64,000 bases of DNA from Diplolepis rosae. Lineage: Eukaryota; Arthropoda; Insecta; Hymenoptera; Diplolepididae. The position numbers and the translations under genes are program-made. Shown piece by piece: positions 1 through 10,600 of the stretch. Under the pieces are notes generated by a model. It was not told the origin of the DNA, did not search any database, and was given only the letters and a program-made list of their open reading frames with translations. The stretch lies in NCBI GenBank assembly GCA_030998225.1, contig JAPYXD010000753.1, positions 1 through 64,000 of the forward strand, written 5' to 3'. Each line of letters begins with the position of its first letter. Position 1 is the stretch's first letter.

Positions 1-1283
1 TTAAAATCTTTTTTTATACAGTAAACCCCCCTTATTTGAATTAAAATCCAGGCCAATCAAAAGTGGCAAAGTAAACGATCGACAGTTTAAGAGTGTCATG
101 CTCACTGCAAATTGACACGTAGCTCAAACTAGAGAAAAACAATCGTAAATGCTTTGAATAGTGTATCTGAGGTAATTAAGTCTTAAAAACGCGAGATCAT
201 GCTTCATAACCTAGAATATTCAAGAATGAGTTCATAATTTATTCATAATTTATTAATGAAAATCAAATAAATTTTATAATATTTTTGATCTGAATTTATT
301 TTTCTCAAAGTTACTCGGACTTTGAGAAACATATTCTTAACACGATACTCGCGCTTTTTGTATTCGATAATCACTATCGAGAAGATAAAACTGCATTCGT
401 GGAAGATTTATAAAAAATTAATTAATTAATTGATCAAAAATATTCAGATTTTTCGATGTTTCAGAATAATGTTTAAGCAACAGATTTTTATAAATAAACA
501 AATATTCAGGGATGGATATTCGAGAAAAATTTGTTGTAAACTATGACTATAGAATATATATCTATATATTCTATATATTTATTTATTTTAGATATATTCA
601 ACCAAAAATGTGTCAAGGAAAAACAGATTATATTCAACTCTGTTAAGTAAATCAGATAAGTTTGTAATTACAGGTGTGACGTTGTTGCTATCACACACAA
701 AAGCCTTGGAAGCTGTTTGGAATAATTCTGATGCACATATCCACTTAAATATTTACACGTAAGTTTTCGAAAAGTTTGCGACAAAAATTTTTCCTTTATG
801 AGAAAGAAAATTAAAAACATTTTCAGAAAAATAATTGAGCCCTAAATTCGCGTAATAGAAAACCTAAATTTAGTTCTTGGGTACTAAATTAGCTAATTAG
901 TGCTGTTATTACTCAGAAAAAAGATTTGATTGAATGAAAGAAAGTAATTTTTCAAAAAGAATTCTTTTGATCCAGACAAAAGACCTTTTTTTTTAATGCA
1001 AAGAACTTTTATTTTCGACCTTTCGCCAAAAACAAGTAAAAAAATATTTATTATAGTATTTGCATGTTGGTTGATTGGCTTTAGGGTCCATTCATATTCT
1101 GGAATGTTACTATAATAAATATTAATATTATAGATTCATATACCCTCGAATCTGTTATTAAAAATGACAAAAATTATATTTTAGAAATATTCAACCAAAA
1201 ATTTGTCAGGGTTTATTTGAATTAAATAACATTTGTTTAATCCAAACAAAATATTTTTTGGACAAATAAATATTTCTTTGAAT
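1..1283. other. Intergenic AT-rich DNA
   Basis: No coding region is supported here. The sequence is AT-rich with short low-complexity runs, including a TATATA-rich stretch near 553-590. Phrases such as the one near 1078-1095 (ending in GGGTCCATTCAT) recur in other non-coding parts of the window, so part of this stretch is probably old dispersed repeat. Confidence 0.6.
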
Positions 1284-2507
1284 TGTTACGTCCCGAAGGA
1301 TTAAACAGACCCAATTCAATTTATATTTACACTCTCCCGTTTTATTTATGAAACACAAGGTTTCAAGCTAAGGGAACGGGAACAAAAGGTCACTCAATAA
1401 ACTAATATATTTAGAAAAATCAGTTAAACACACATATCTATTTTTACACACAAGAATTAAACACAAAGATATGATTTTAATTACAGCAGAAACTGACAAC
1501 TAACAGATTGGAAATTTTAAGAGTATTAACACAATTCACTGATTTTAGTCAAACCGATTTGGCAAGTTGCAGGAATCTTCTTCTTCTTTCGGGTTCCTAG
1601 AGGAGAAACCCAAATTTTAACAAATTGATACAAGAGCAAAATATAAAGAATAGAAGATATAGTCCTTACCTTGATTTGTTTGTGGTGTTAGCTTTGAATT
1701 TCGAGGGTGGCACGATCCGCTAGGTATGCAGGTAGGCGCCTCTGCAGGTAGCTGGGTTGGTAAGCTTCCCCAAAGCGGTAAAGGTTCCAGCTGCGAAACC
1801 AGGCCGACGGAGTCTGAGAGGATTGCAGGTACTTCCGCACTGATAAACTTTTAATTGATCCAACTTCTGATAATGCCGATTCAGGATTAACTCGTTCAGA
1901 GATTGTTGAGATTTTTGAAGATATTGATTACTATCAGCGCGTGGACTCGATGTTATAGGTAAGGTTCGGTGGTGAAAATCAGACTGACGACTGCGATGGT
2001 AAAAATCAGACTGACTCTCCGTGACTGAATTCCGCCAATTTATAATCGATGGGTGGTTGGGTGTTACCTTGGCAACCTTATGGTGAATCGCGCATCATGG
2101 CCCAGTTAATAAGTAGTTATTGATCCATTTTCCAAAATTCGTAATGAGTGGGTGGTTGGGTGTTGCCTTGGCAACCTTATGGTGAATCACACATCATGGC
2201 CCAATTTGCGAATGCGATAATGGTTATTGATCTGACTAATAATGTCTAAAAGCTTTTAAGTTAATTACATTTTCAATAAAAAAAAACTAGTTGATAATAG
2301 AACTGTCAGTCAAGTTAATTTATTGCAATTTGTTCAATCTTTGTTAGTTATAAGGTCTGCCATTACTTAGTATAACAATAATTTATATTTTACCAGCTGT
2401 CTACATTTTCGATACAATGGTTTACTCTTCATTTTATAAAAACTGTTTATGCTTAATTTCTATAATAAAGGTATAATATTTCTATTAATTGTCACGGGGA
2501 CGTGACA
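1284..2507. mobile_element. Solo-LTR-like element
   Basis: The segment begins TGTTACGTCCC and ends GGGGACGTGACA, so it has the TG...CA ends of an LTR. The last 12 bases are an inverted copy of the first 12 with one mismatch. It is GC-richer than its flanks. Inside are two copies of a roughly 75-base block (2050-2125 and 2149-2232, offset about 99 bases) and a doubled AAAATCAGACTGAC phrase near 1976-2012. No protease, reverse transcriptase or integrase frame lies on either side, so a solo LTR is the simplest reading. I could not find a clear target-site duplication, so a non-LTR origin is not excluded. Strand cannot be assigned. Confidence 0.5.
2050..2232. repeat. Two direct repeats, period about 99 bp
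   Basis: The block starting GGGTGGTTGGGTGTT and running through CCTTGGCAACCTTATGGTGA and CATCATGGCCCA appears at about 2050-2125 and again at about 2149-2232 with a few substitutions. Both copies end in TTATTGATC. They lie inside the LTR-like element and look like an internal duplication. Confidence 0.8.
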
Positions 2508-4373
2508 AAATCAAATAAATTTTTCTTGAAAACAAATAAATTATTGCATTCGTATATGGTCAAAGATTTAATTTGTTTGATTTAAGGTCATGGACCAACC
2601 GGATCACGTAACTAGATTCCTACCTCATTAGCATTGCCAATTCGTGTAACCAATTTTGTAAAAACAATTTATAATTATAAAAAAGATTTTTTCAAAGAAT
2701 ATATTTTTTAAAATTATAAACATTTATGACCAGATAGACCTATATTAAAGTATTTTATTTAATTCAACAAATTTTCCGTGACCTGTCTTTTTTCTGAGTG
2801 TTAGCTTTCCAGTAAGGCTGGCAAGACCATGCATATTTAAAAGAAATGAAAAACCCAGAAAACAGTTTCTTTGAATTAAAGAAAGTTTTGTTAATTCAAA
2901 AATTTCTTTTTAATGTAAACAAGTCTGTTTCTTTGGATGAAAGAAATTTCGTCTGAATCAACAAAACTTTCTTTAGTTCAAAGAAATTTTTTCCTTGGCC
3001 GTATATCAAAGAAATGTCTTTTGGATTTAAAGAAATTAATTAAATTTTTTAATTAATTAAAATTAATGAAGCCATAATTGAGCCCTTCATTGTAGGATTG
3101 AAAAACGTTAAAAAATTATTTTTGGTCACTGCCCCTGATACGAGTCCTTTGACCCTTTGAAAAGGGAGATAGATACAGGGTTGAAAGTTGGAGATACTTG
3201 GAACCCTAATTAAGCCCGAATTATTTTGTTAAAGGCGAAATGCGGTCTGAAAAGTCTTTAAATGATTTCTAGAGTAATTCTGCTAGCTTTTCATTAAAGC
3301 TGGCAGGACCGTGCATATTTTTTTATAAATAAGGAGCTGAAAATTCGGCACTGGGGCATTAATTTAGCCCTTATTTTTGGTATGAACTTTTTTACAATTG
3401 CATATTTTGGTTCTGTCAGATCTACGGACCTAAAATAATCTGGCTTTGCACAATTGTCTTAGTGAAATATTTTGATCTGTCATCACCATTGCGTATTAAT
3501 TTATTCATGGCAGTGACATTGATGTCTGCTGTACTGATTGATTATTACGTTATAAAAATTCGATCATCAGTTCCTGATTGTAAATATTTAGCATAGCAAC
3601 GAAATTCTGACCTCGAAAGAAATTGAACATTAAAATTAAAACATTTTTTATTATTTAAACTACAAAAGTATTTCAGACGATAATTGAATTCAGTTTTATC
3701 TAATGAATTTGTAATTTTATCGAGTAATAATTATTTTATCTATATTTTATTATTCAATTAATTTTCAATTAGAAATTAATTATTAAAAATATTGTAGAAT
3801 TAGTATAGTAACTTTCCGTAATCATAATTTTTATAAAGATAAGTTGAACATTCTTTATCAGTCTCTACTAGAGTTTTTAAGAAGATTATTCATTTAAGGG
3901 CATTTAGTTATTCATAAGCAAGTAACTGAAATAAACTTCCTGAGTCAGAAATACGTAAATAAAAGAGCAAAGAAGGTATATCTGTTATCTGGTACAGAGA
4001 ATCTATTTTAGTTATTATCCAATCCCTACCTTACCGACATTTTTTTTGCCCTTCGCAATTCCACATTAATTGAGATATTAACTTAAAACTTTAAGTAATC
4101 AAGTGAAAAGCACTAAGGAACGTTTATCTGCTTCTAAATATTTATAATTATGAAAAAATATAATTTCCAAACATTTTTTTTATTCAAAGGATTCAAAGCT
4201 TTAACCAGTAAGTGGTGCTATCTTGCAGCATTTCTATTAACTAAACTTGGAAATCGATCGGGTTAAAGTGAGTTAAAGAAAAAGGAGAAAAAGTCGACGA
4301 TGGAAATGTGTGTCTAACACGTGTGAGGTAATATTATTTTTTATTTATATATTTTCAAGAAGAAGCATATAAA
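2508..4373. other. Intergenic region upstream of the TAP26-like gene
   Basis: No supported gene. It contains the hairpin at 2866-2986 and a pair of roughly 38-base direct repeats (about 2802-2840 and 3284-3320, sharing GCTGGCA and GACC followed by TGCATATTT). The last few hundred bases must hold the promoter and 5' leader of the gene starting at 4374, but I see no clear TATA box. Confidence 0.6.
2866..2986. repeat. Imperfect inverted repeat (hairpin, MITE-like)
   Basis: The arm starting TTTCTTTGAATTAAAGAAAG at 2866 is matched on the opposite strand by the arm ending CTTTAGTTCAAAGAAA at 2986. About 40 bases pair with few mismatches around a roughly 40-base centre. No coding content. It looks like a small palindromic transposon relic. 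Confidence 0.7.
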
Positions 4374-5088
4374 ATGAGGGAAAGTGGTGGATCAAGGGAT
4401 CAAAATAATAGAAGTGAGGTTAAGAAGAAACCCTTTGACAAAAGGAAATACAGATTACAAAAGTACAGTAATAAATTCAAAGGTGAGTTTGAAGCAGCTT
4501 CATAGGTTATGTTTCATTATTTTGACGTGTTTAGTAATTGTTATTTATATTCTATTTTTCAAAATTCTATATTTATTACAGTTGATCAATGGGAGGAACG
4601 GCGAAAAAAAAATGTTATACGATCTTTCTATAAAGATCTTGAAAAAGATGAAAAGTCTGGTGGGAAAAAAAATTTCAACTTGAAAAATGGAAGGTATAAA
4701 AGATGGTTTTTAAACAAAATATTTACTCCGTTTTATGAATTAATTTTTTTGTCTCACAAAATCAGCATTCAAAAGTCGGATACTGAGAATGTAACAATTA
4801 CATAGGTTTTTACCTAACAAACTATTTCATTCCAGCCTGTCAAAAAACAAAAAGAATCCTTTTTTGTCGGCTAGAGAAGAATTCCAGAAGAAAAAAGAAG
4901 AAAAGAAAAGAAGGAAGGAAGAGACCCTTCGAAAAAAGGCCGAAAAGGAAGAAGCATTGAAGAAATATAAAGAAAAAAGAATGCACGTGTATAAAAAGTT
5001 ATCAAAAAAGACTAGAAAAGGACAGCCTGTCATGAAAGATAGGATGGAACTTTTATTTGAAAAGATTAAAAAAAGTACGCAGAACTAA
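4374..5088 (+). CDS. TAP26/CCDC59-like (Fyv7-type) ribosome-biogenesis protein
   Basis: Three coding exons: 4374-4482, 4582-4693 and 4836-5088. All junctions are GT-AG and phases agree (1, then 2), giving 157 residues. The protein is highly basic. A central Lys/Glu-rich helix of about 40 residues, probably coiled coil, lies around residues 95-135. The C-terminal block KKLSKKTRKGQPVMKDRMEL and the upstream NPFLSAREEF are the conserved signature of thyroid transcription factor 1-associated protein 26 (CCDC59), related to yeast Fyv7. Family members are small nuclear or nucleolar proteins; Fyv7 acts in 18S rRNA processing. The ATG at 4374 is chosen because it opens the frame just before the first donor and yields the usual short basic N-terminus. 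Identification rests on the C-terminal block, since the rest is low complexity. Confidence 0.82.
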
Positions 5089-6120
5089 TACTGTTGAGTA
5101 TAAACAAATTAATTCTATGATTTGTATTCTTAAAAATATAAATATGTAGAATATCAATCCTCTTATTAGAAAAATGTCTATGTATTACCAAATAATTGAA
5201 AACTCTGAAATAATTAAATTATTGAATACGATCAACTTTATTAGTTGCATTGATGTTAAAGTTCTCCCAAAAGTATTGAGGCTTATTGTCGATATTAGAG
5301 CTAAACAGATTTTTTTTGTTACGAATTCTTCTATTTCATAAAAAAAAGTATTAGAAAATTTTTGCATAATAATAAAATGAATATTTGCAAACATCTTTTT
5401 ATAAATTGTTTTAAATTTGTCACGGACTTGAAAAACGAATTTTTTTCTGTAAAATTTAACACAAACACGGTTTAAATGTAATTTATGATAATCATTTTAC
5501 ATATTTTTACTAAATTTCGATGTTTAACAAGAACCAATTGTAACATAATCCAATTAAAATGCTCAAATATTGTAAAAAATTGTATTTCTACCTTGTAGCT
5601 ACTCTTATCTCGCGAGCAAAGCGGTTTCTGAAGTTCCTGAAAGATGTCCAGATTTTCAAAGGTCTTTAGAATAAGAACACTGTACACTGCACTCAAAAAC
5701 TAACATTTCATCCCTTAATTAACCGAAAATCCCAAAGAACTTTTTGTCAAACAACTGCTTCTATCGAAGTTAAAATAATAAATCATCGCTAACCGCACAT
5801 ACATTTTAAAACAAAACATATTCGACGTCTCGGAATTATTTATTGTAATACATGCGATAACCGTCTATCATTAACATTAAAGAATATGTCTTTAGCAAGA
5901 TTAATGAATACTTTTTGACTAACTTCAATTTTATCACAAAAAATAGCTACCGACCACTAATTTCTTAAAAATACAGAATTCCCGATAAAAATCATAAATA
6001 TCTACAATTCATAGAAAATAACACGATTACGAATGTTTATTCGACAATTGCAACAATTCAAGACACCAACCGTCCATCGCTTCCGAACTTGTTTAAAAAT
6101 TGGAAGAATTCTGGTAACTA
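5089..6120. other. Intergenic region between the TAP26-like gene and the AP-2 alpha promoter
   Basis: The first part carries the 3' untranslated region of the upstream gene. Short open frames on the minus strand (for example 5472-5696) have AT-driven composition and no recognisable domain. No RNA gene or repeat was recognised. Confidence 0.55.
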
Positions 6121-6600
6121 GATATTCTCGCGCGCACAGCTCTGATTAGTCTACTTTCTTGAAGCATGCGCAATAATGCCTGCGCACTCGCGGGCGGTTT
6201 CCTGCGCAAAGATGGCTACTCAAGCAGCCGTCAGTAGTCAGCGGTTGCAAATGGCGATAGTTGAAAAATCGAAGGCACCGACTTGCAAACAGTTTGACGC
6301 TTAGGGTGTAATCCGTGAATTGAGTCGTGTGTAAACACATTCTTTGACAGATTGGTATGTATTTATCATTTTCTGAAATTTCCATCCTCTTATTCTCAAC
6401 TTACGAATAGAAAAATTAGTCTCAAAGTGATGGGCCTGGACTCGTCTCGTCAGCCGCTACAAATTCCTCGCGTTCTTGAGAGCCCCAATTCCCTTCACCG
6501 ATCTCCTTGTCGTTCAGAGATGGTTTTGAGATGTGCTAATTGTTGCGGAACAGCGTCCTGTTGTGATATGATTGTGACGTAAGAGCCACGTTCGAAAAAT
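6121..6600 (+). promoter_or_regulatory. Probable AP-2 alpha promoter and first non-coding exon
   Basis: Local composition switches from AT-rich to CpG-containing. An NRF1-type palindrome GCATGCGC lies at 6164-6171, with further CGCGCAC and TGCGCACTCGCG words nearby and no TATA box. This is typical of broad housekeeping promoters. A good donor (TTG then GTATGT, at about 6354) follows, and a good acceptor occurs at about 7617, 24 bases before the AP-2 alpha ATG. A non-coding first exon ending at about 6353 and a 1.26 kb leader intron are therefore likely. Short frames here (ATG at 6212, and a Cys-rich 50-codon frame from ATG 6430) could be upstream ORFs. The start site is not fixed by sequence alone. 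Confidence 0.55.
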
Positions 6601-6783
6601 CAAAACGACAACTCGATCGAGGTTTAGCTTGACCACGAAAGCGGGCGCGCAGGGCGACCTGTCAAAAAGATTAGACACCTCTTGACATCTATTTGAGCTA
6701 ATTAGGACAATAACGTCTTTACTTAAAGATTTGCTAAGATATTATTAGAGTTAATTAAGAATATTTACTTTGTTTAGGATTTT

Positions 6784-6864
6784 AATTCGGGGTCGTAGGG
6801 TCATGATTTATGAAAGGTTAACTTGAATTAAAACTCAATGTAACAAGGGTAACGACCCCGAATT
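6784..6864. repeat. 13-bp perfect inverted repeat in the AP-2 alpha leader intron
   Basis: AATTCGGGGTCGT at 6784-6796 is matched by its exact reverse complement at 6852-6864, with 55 bases between. It is GC-richer than its surroundings. The function is unknown; it may be a hairpin or the ends of a small repeat. Confidence 0.6.
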
Positions 6865-7640
6865 TCAGAGCAGAGGGTTGCAACGGCTGCAAGGTGGTTA
6901 AAAATATCAGCATATTTTAAGGTTTAATGAAGATTTTGTCATAATTTGATTTCAATTTTCAGGTTGGAAAGAATTATAAGAAAAGTAGGATTTTGGCTAA
7001 ACTTTCTATTAAAAGTATTTTAGTTATTGTTTTTTTTTCTTGAAGATGAATCTTCTTTCCTGAAGAAAACTTTATCAAGTGAAAGGAAGCGAAATATGGA
7101 TTATGGTTATTTTTAGCACAGTTAGTTTTTTATTTGATTCTAGAGTAATTGATATGTCTTAATTTTTTTATACGAAACGAGGAGTTTCATTTTGATGTCT
7201 AAGTATTTGACAAACCGACTTTTAGAAATGAATCACGACTGCCGATAAAGTTATCAAAATTTTGTTGCCTTCAATACTTTTTATGAGTTGACCAGTAAGT
7301 ATTTATTGAAATTTGGAGAATATTTCAATTCCAGTAAAAATAATATATTCAAATGATTCAAATACTTTTATAAACAATAGCAGTTTTGTTTTTAATTTTA
7401 TTTCAAGAATAGAGTAAAATTCTTTGTAACAATAAATTTAATGGTTTTTGACTTTTGGTGTTAATAATTAAAAGTTCATGATTAATAATATTTATAGTAT
7501 ATTCACCTTGAGCTTCTATAATTATTCCTCATGTGGTTTCAAATTGTTTGGAAAATATAAAATTGTTCAGTAGATAATTTTTTGGTAAATAATAAATTAT
7601 TTCTCATTTTTTCAGGTACTTCTAAGCAACGACAGACAAA

Positions 7641-10600
7641 ATGCCGGCAGTAAGAGGGGATGGCATGCGCGGCCTGGCCGTTTTCATATCAGACATCAGA
7701 AATTGTACGTTCGATTTAAAAAATTAAATTATTCATAATCTTACATGTTTTTAATTTATGTCAGAAGCCATTTGTATAAGATAATACGTTATCGCAATTC
7801 AAAGGATTTCATTTCATGATGCATTTGAAATTAATGATAAGTACGCGTACAAGAGCATCACTAACTTTAAAATCCTTATGTATATTTCTGCGAGGACAAC
7901 TGCATCCATCAACTATCAACATATTTTATTCGCAAAGCGATAAAATGCCATTGAGAACTTACTTCGACTAAAAGAGATATAAAGAATTTGCACCAGTAGG
8001 GAGAGAACGAGGGGCGGAGCTCTGATAGAGGCATATCTTTTTCTGTTAGACCGACTTTCGGTGTATCAAATGAATTCACATCCATAAAGGCAGCATCAAT
8101 TCTTGTGGATAAATCACTATGTAATTGTATCACTACGTTACAATTTTACCAATTCCAAGCTCATCTAACATCTACTTTACTTCTATTCTTCTCTAGGAAA
8201 TATAAATGATTATTCAAATAAATGAAAAAATAACCGCAAATTTCGATTTTCGTTGAAAATGAAGTTTGAAAAATAATGAATGGTTGCAGCTTGATAGATG
8301 CAGTTTTGAAAAAGGGACTAGCGTTTTAGAAATTAGAACAAGTTCAATTTAAAACAGTTTTTTTTTAATTTTCCGCCTATTATTTTTTGTTAGAAAATTT
8401 TTTAATTACTCTAAAACTCAAAAATTGCAGGCAAGAGTAAGGAGGCAGAAATCAAAAGGATAAACAAGGAACTAGCGAACATAAGAGGAAAGTTCAAAGG
8501 GGATAAAACACTCGATGGTTACCAAAAGAAGAAGTATGTCTGCAAACTTCTTTTCATTTTTCTGTTGGGCCACGACATCGACTTCGGCCACATGGAAGCA
8601 GTTAATCTCCTTTCATCCAACAAATACTCAGAGAAGCAAATTGTAGGCACATTTAAATTTTAAACCAATTTACTTCAAAATTTTCATTTTCATTATCAAG
8701 TTCAGTAGTTGATATTTTAATTACTTTTCCCTTTGAATATCCATTAGGGTTACCTCTTCATATCAGTCCTAGTAAACACAAACAGTGATCTCATCAAACT
8801 CATTATTCAAAGCATCAAGAACGACTTGGCATCCAGAAATCCAATTCACGTGAATCTTGCGCTGCAATGCATCGCCAACATTGGTAGCAAGGATATGGCG
8901 GAGGCCTTTGGAAACGAAATTCCCAAGTTGCTCGTCTCAGGGTAAATATTTGTAGGAAAAATTACACAAAAATACACTCATTCACATTGCATATTCACAA
9001 CCTGCATTTCGGATCCAGACGACTCTATATTAGGTAATTCTTAACTTTGCACAATCTATTAATCGCCTCCGCATTCAATTTAAATTTTATATAATTTTGT
9101 AATTGTAGTATCCTATGGTAATATTCTGTAGAATTTAAATGCTTCTAAAGTTGAAGAACCAGAGTGGCCACTAAGCCAGAAAAACGTGAGATGACGAGGA
9201 ATTTTAAACGTTTATACTAACTTTATTATTATATATGCATATAATCTTACAGTTACCACTCTTATTTTCACATAAAATTGTATTTTCTTTAGTACAGACG
9301 TCAAGTAATAGAGAACCAACCAGCAACAGTCACCCTAGTAACTAATTCAATAACCTCAAAAGAAAATGCAAAAAAACGATTCTTGCTCAATGAAATCGAG
9401 ATCGACGCCCTTTCCATCTTCTTACTACGGTAAAAAGCCTAAAAGAAACTAAAATGTCTGACTGAAATGTGAATGCTTATTGTAAAAGCGTTAATCACTA
9501 GGAATTAGTCGAAACACTGACCATTCACAATGTTAATTATTTTAATTTTAGTTTTAGAAAGAGGAAAGTTTATTATTCTTACATCTTTCAGCTTTTATTT
9601 TGAAGAAGAATTGTGGATAAAATTACTTGCCAAAATATTTTTTCAAATATATTGTTTCAATTTTTTTGTTTAATGTTCTTAGAACGGAAAGCTATTATGT
9701 TGATTTTTAGCGGATTTCGGGAGATGAGTATTTCTAAAGAGAAAATTACATTTCATTGTTACAAATGCAAACCACGTTTTGTACACTTTTGATATTAAGA
9801 GTTTTAAAATCATTTTCAACATTGATCGGCAATTGGGAATTAAAAAGATAATTTTTTAGCGATACAATGGATGTAGTAAAGCAGAGTGCTGCCTTGTGCC
9901 TTTTACGACTTCTGCGCACTGCTCCGGACGTTGTCCCTGGTGGAGAGTGGACGTCACGCATAGTTCATTTACTAAACGATCAGCATCTCGGTGTTGTCAC
10001 TGCTGCAGCTTCCCTTATCGATGCACTCGTTAAGAGAAATCCAGACGAGTACAAAGGATGCGTCAGTCTCGCTGTCTCCAGACTCAGTCGAGTGAGTTGC
10101 AGAAATTTTATCTGCTAAATGTCAACGCAAATCAAATTTAAATTTTCAAAGTTCGAGATCGTCAGGAAGATTATACTTGAAACGGAATTCAATTCAAATT
10201 GGACTTCAAATCCTTTGAATTATTTATGTAAATGGTAATTCAGGATTCATTGACGTGCTTTTGAAAACTATATAATAAATTATATTTCTTATATATAATT
10301 TACTTGTTTTAAAAATTGAAATACTTGAAATTTGAAGGTTTTACTACGACTTTCGAGGATTTCATTATAGTTAATTTAATTACTAAGATGCTTTCTCACA
10401 TTTCATAATTTCAATTTTTCTATACTCTACTTTTTTAAGATCTAAATTATCCAATTGTATATCCTTTAATTTTTTTATTTCTCAAGAATTCGAAGCGTCA
10501 AAAGAAGCAAATATAACGTACTTATTGATAAATTAGAAATGCATAAGAAATGAGATAACTAAAAATACTAAAATCTTGAGAACTTGAAAAATAGATGATT

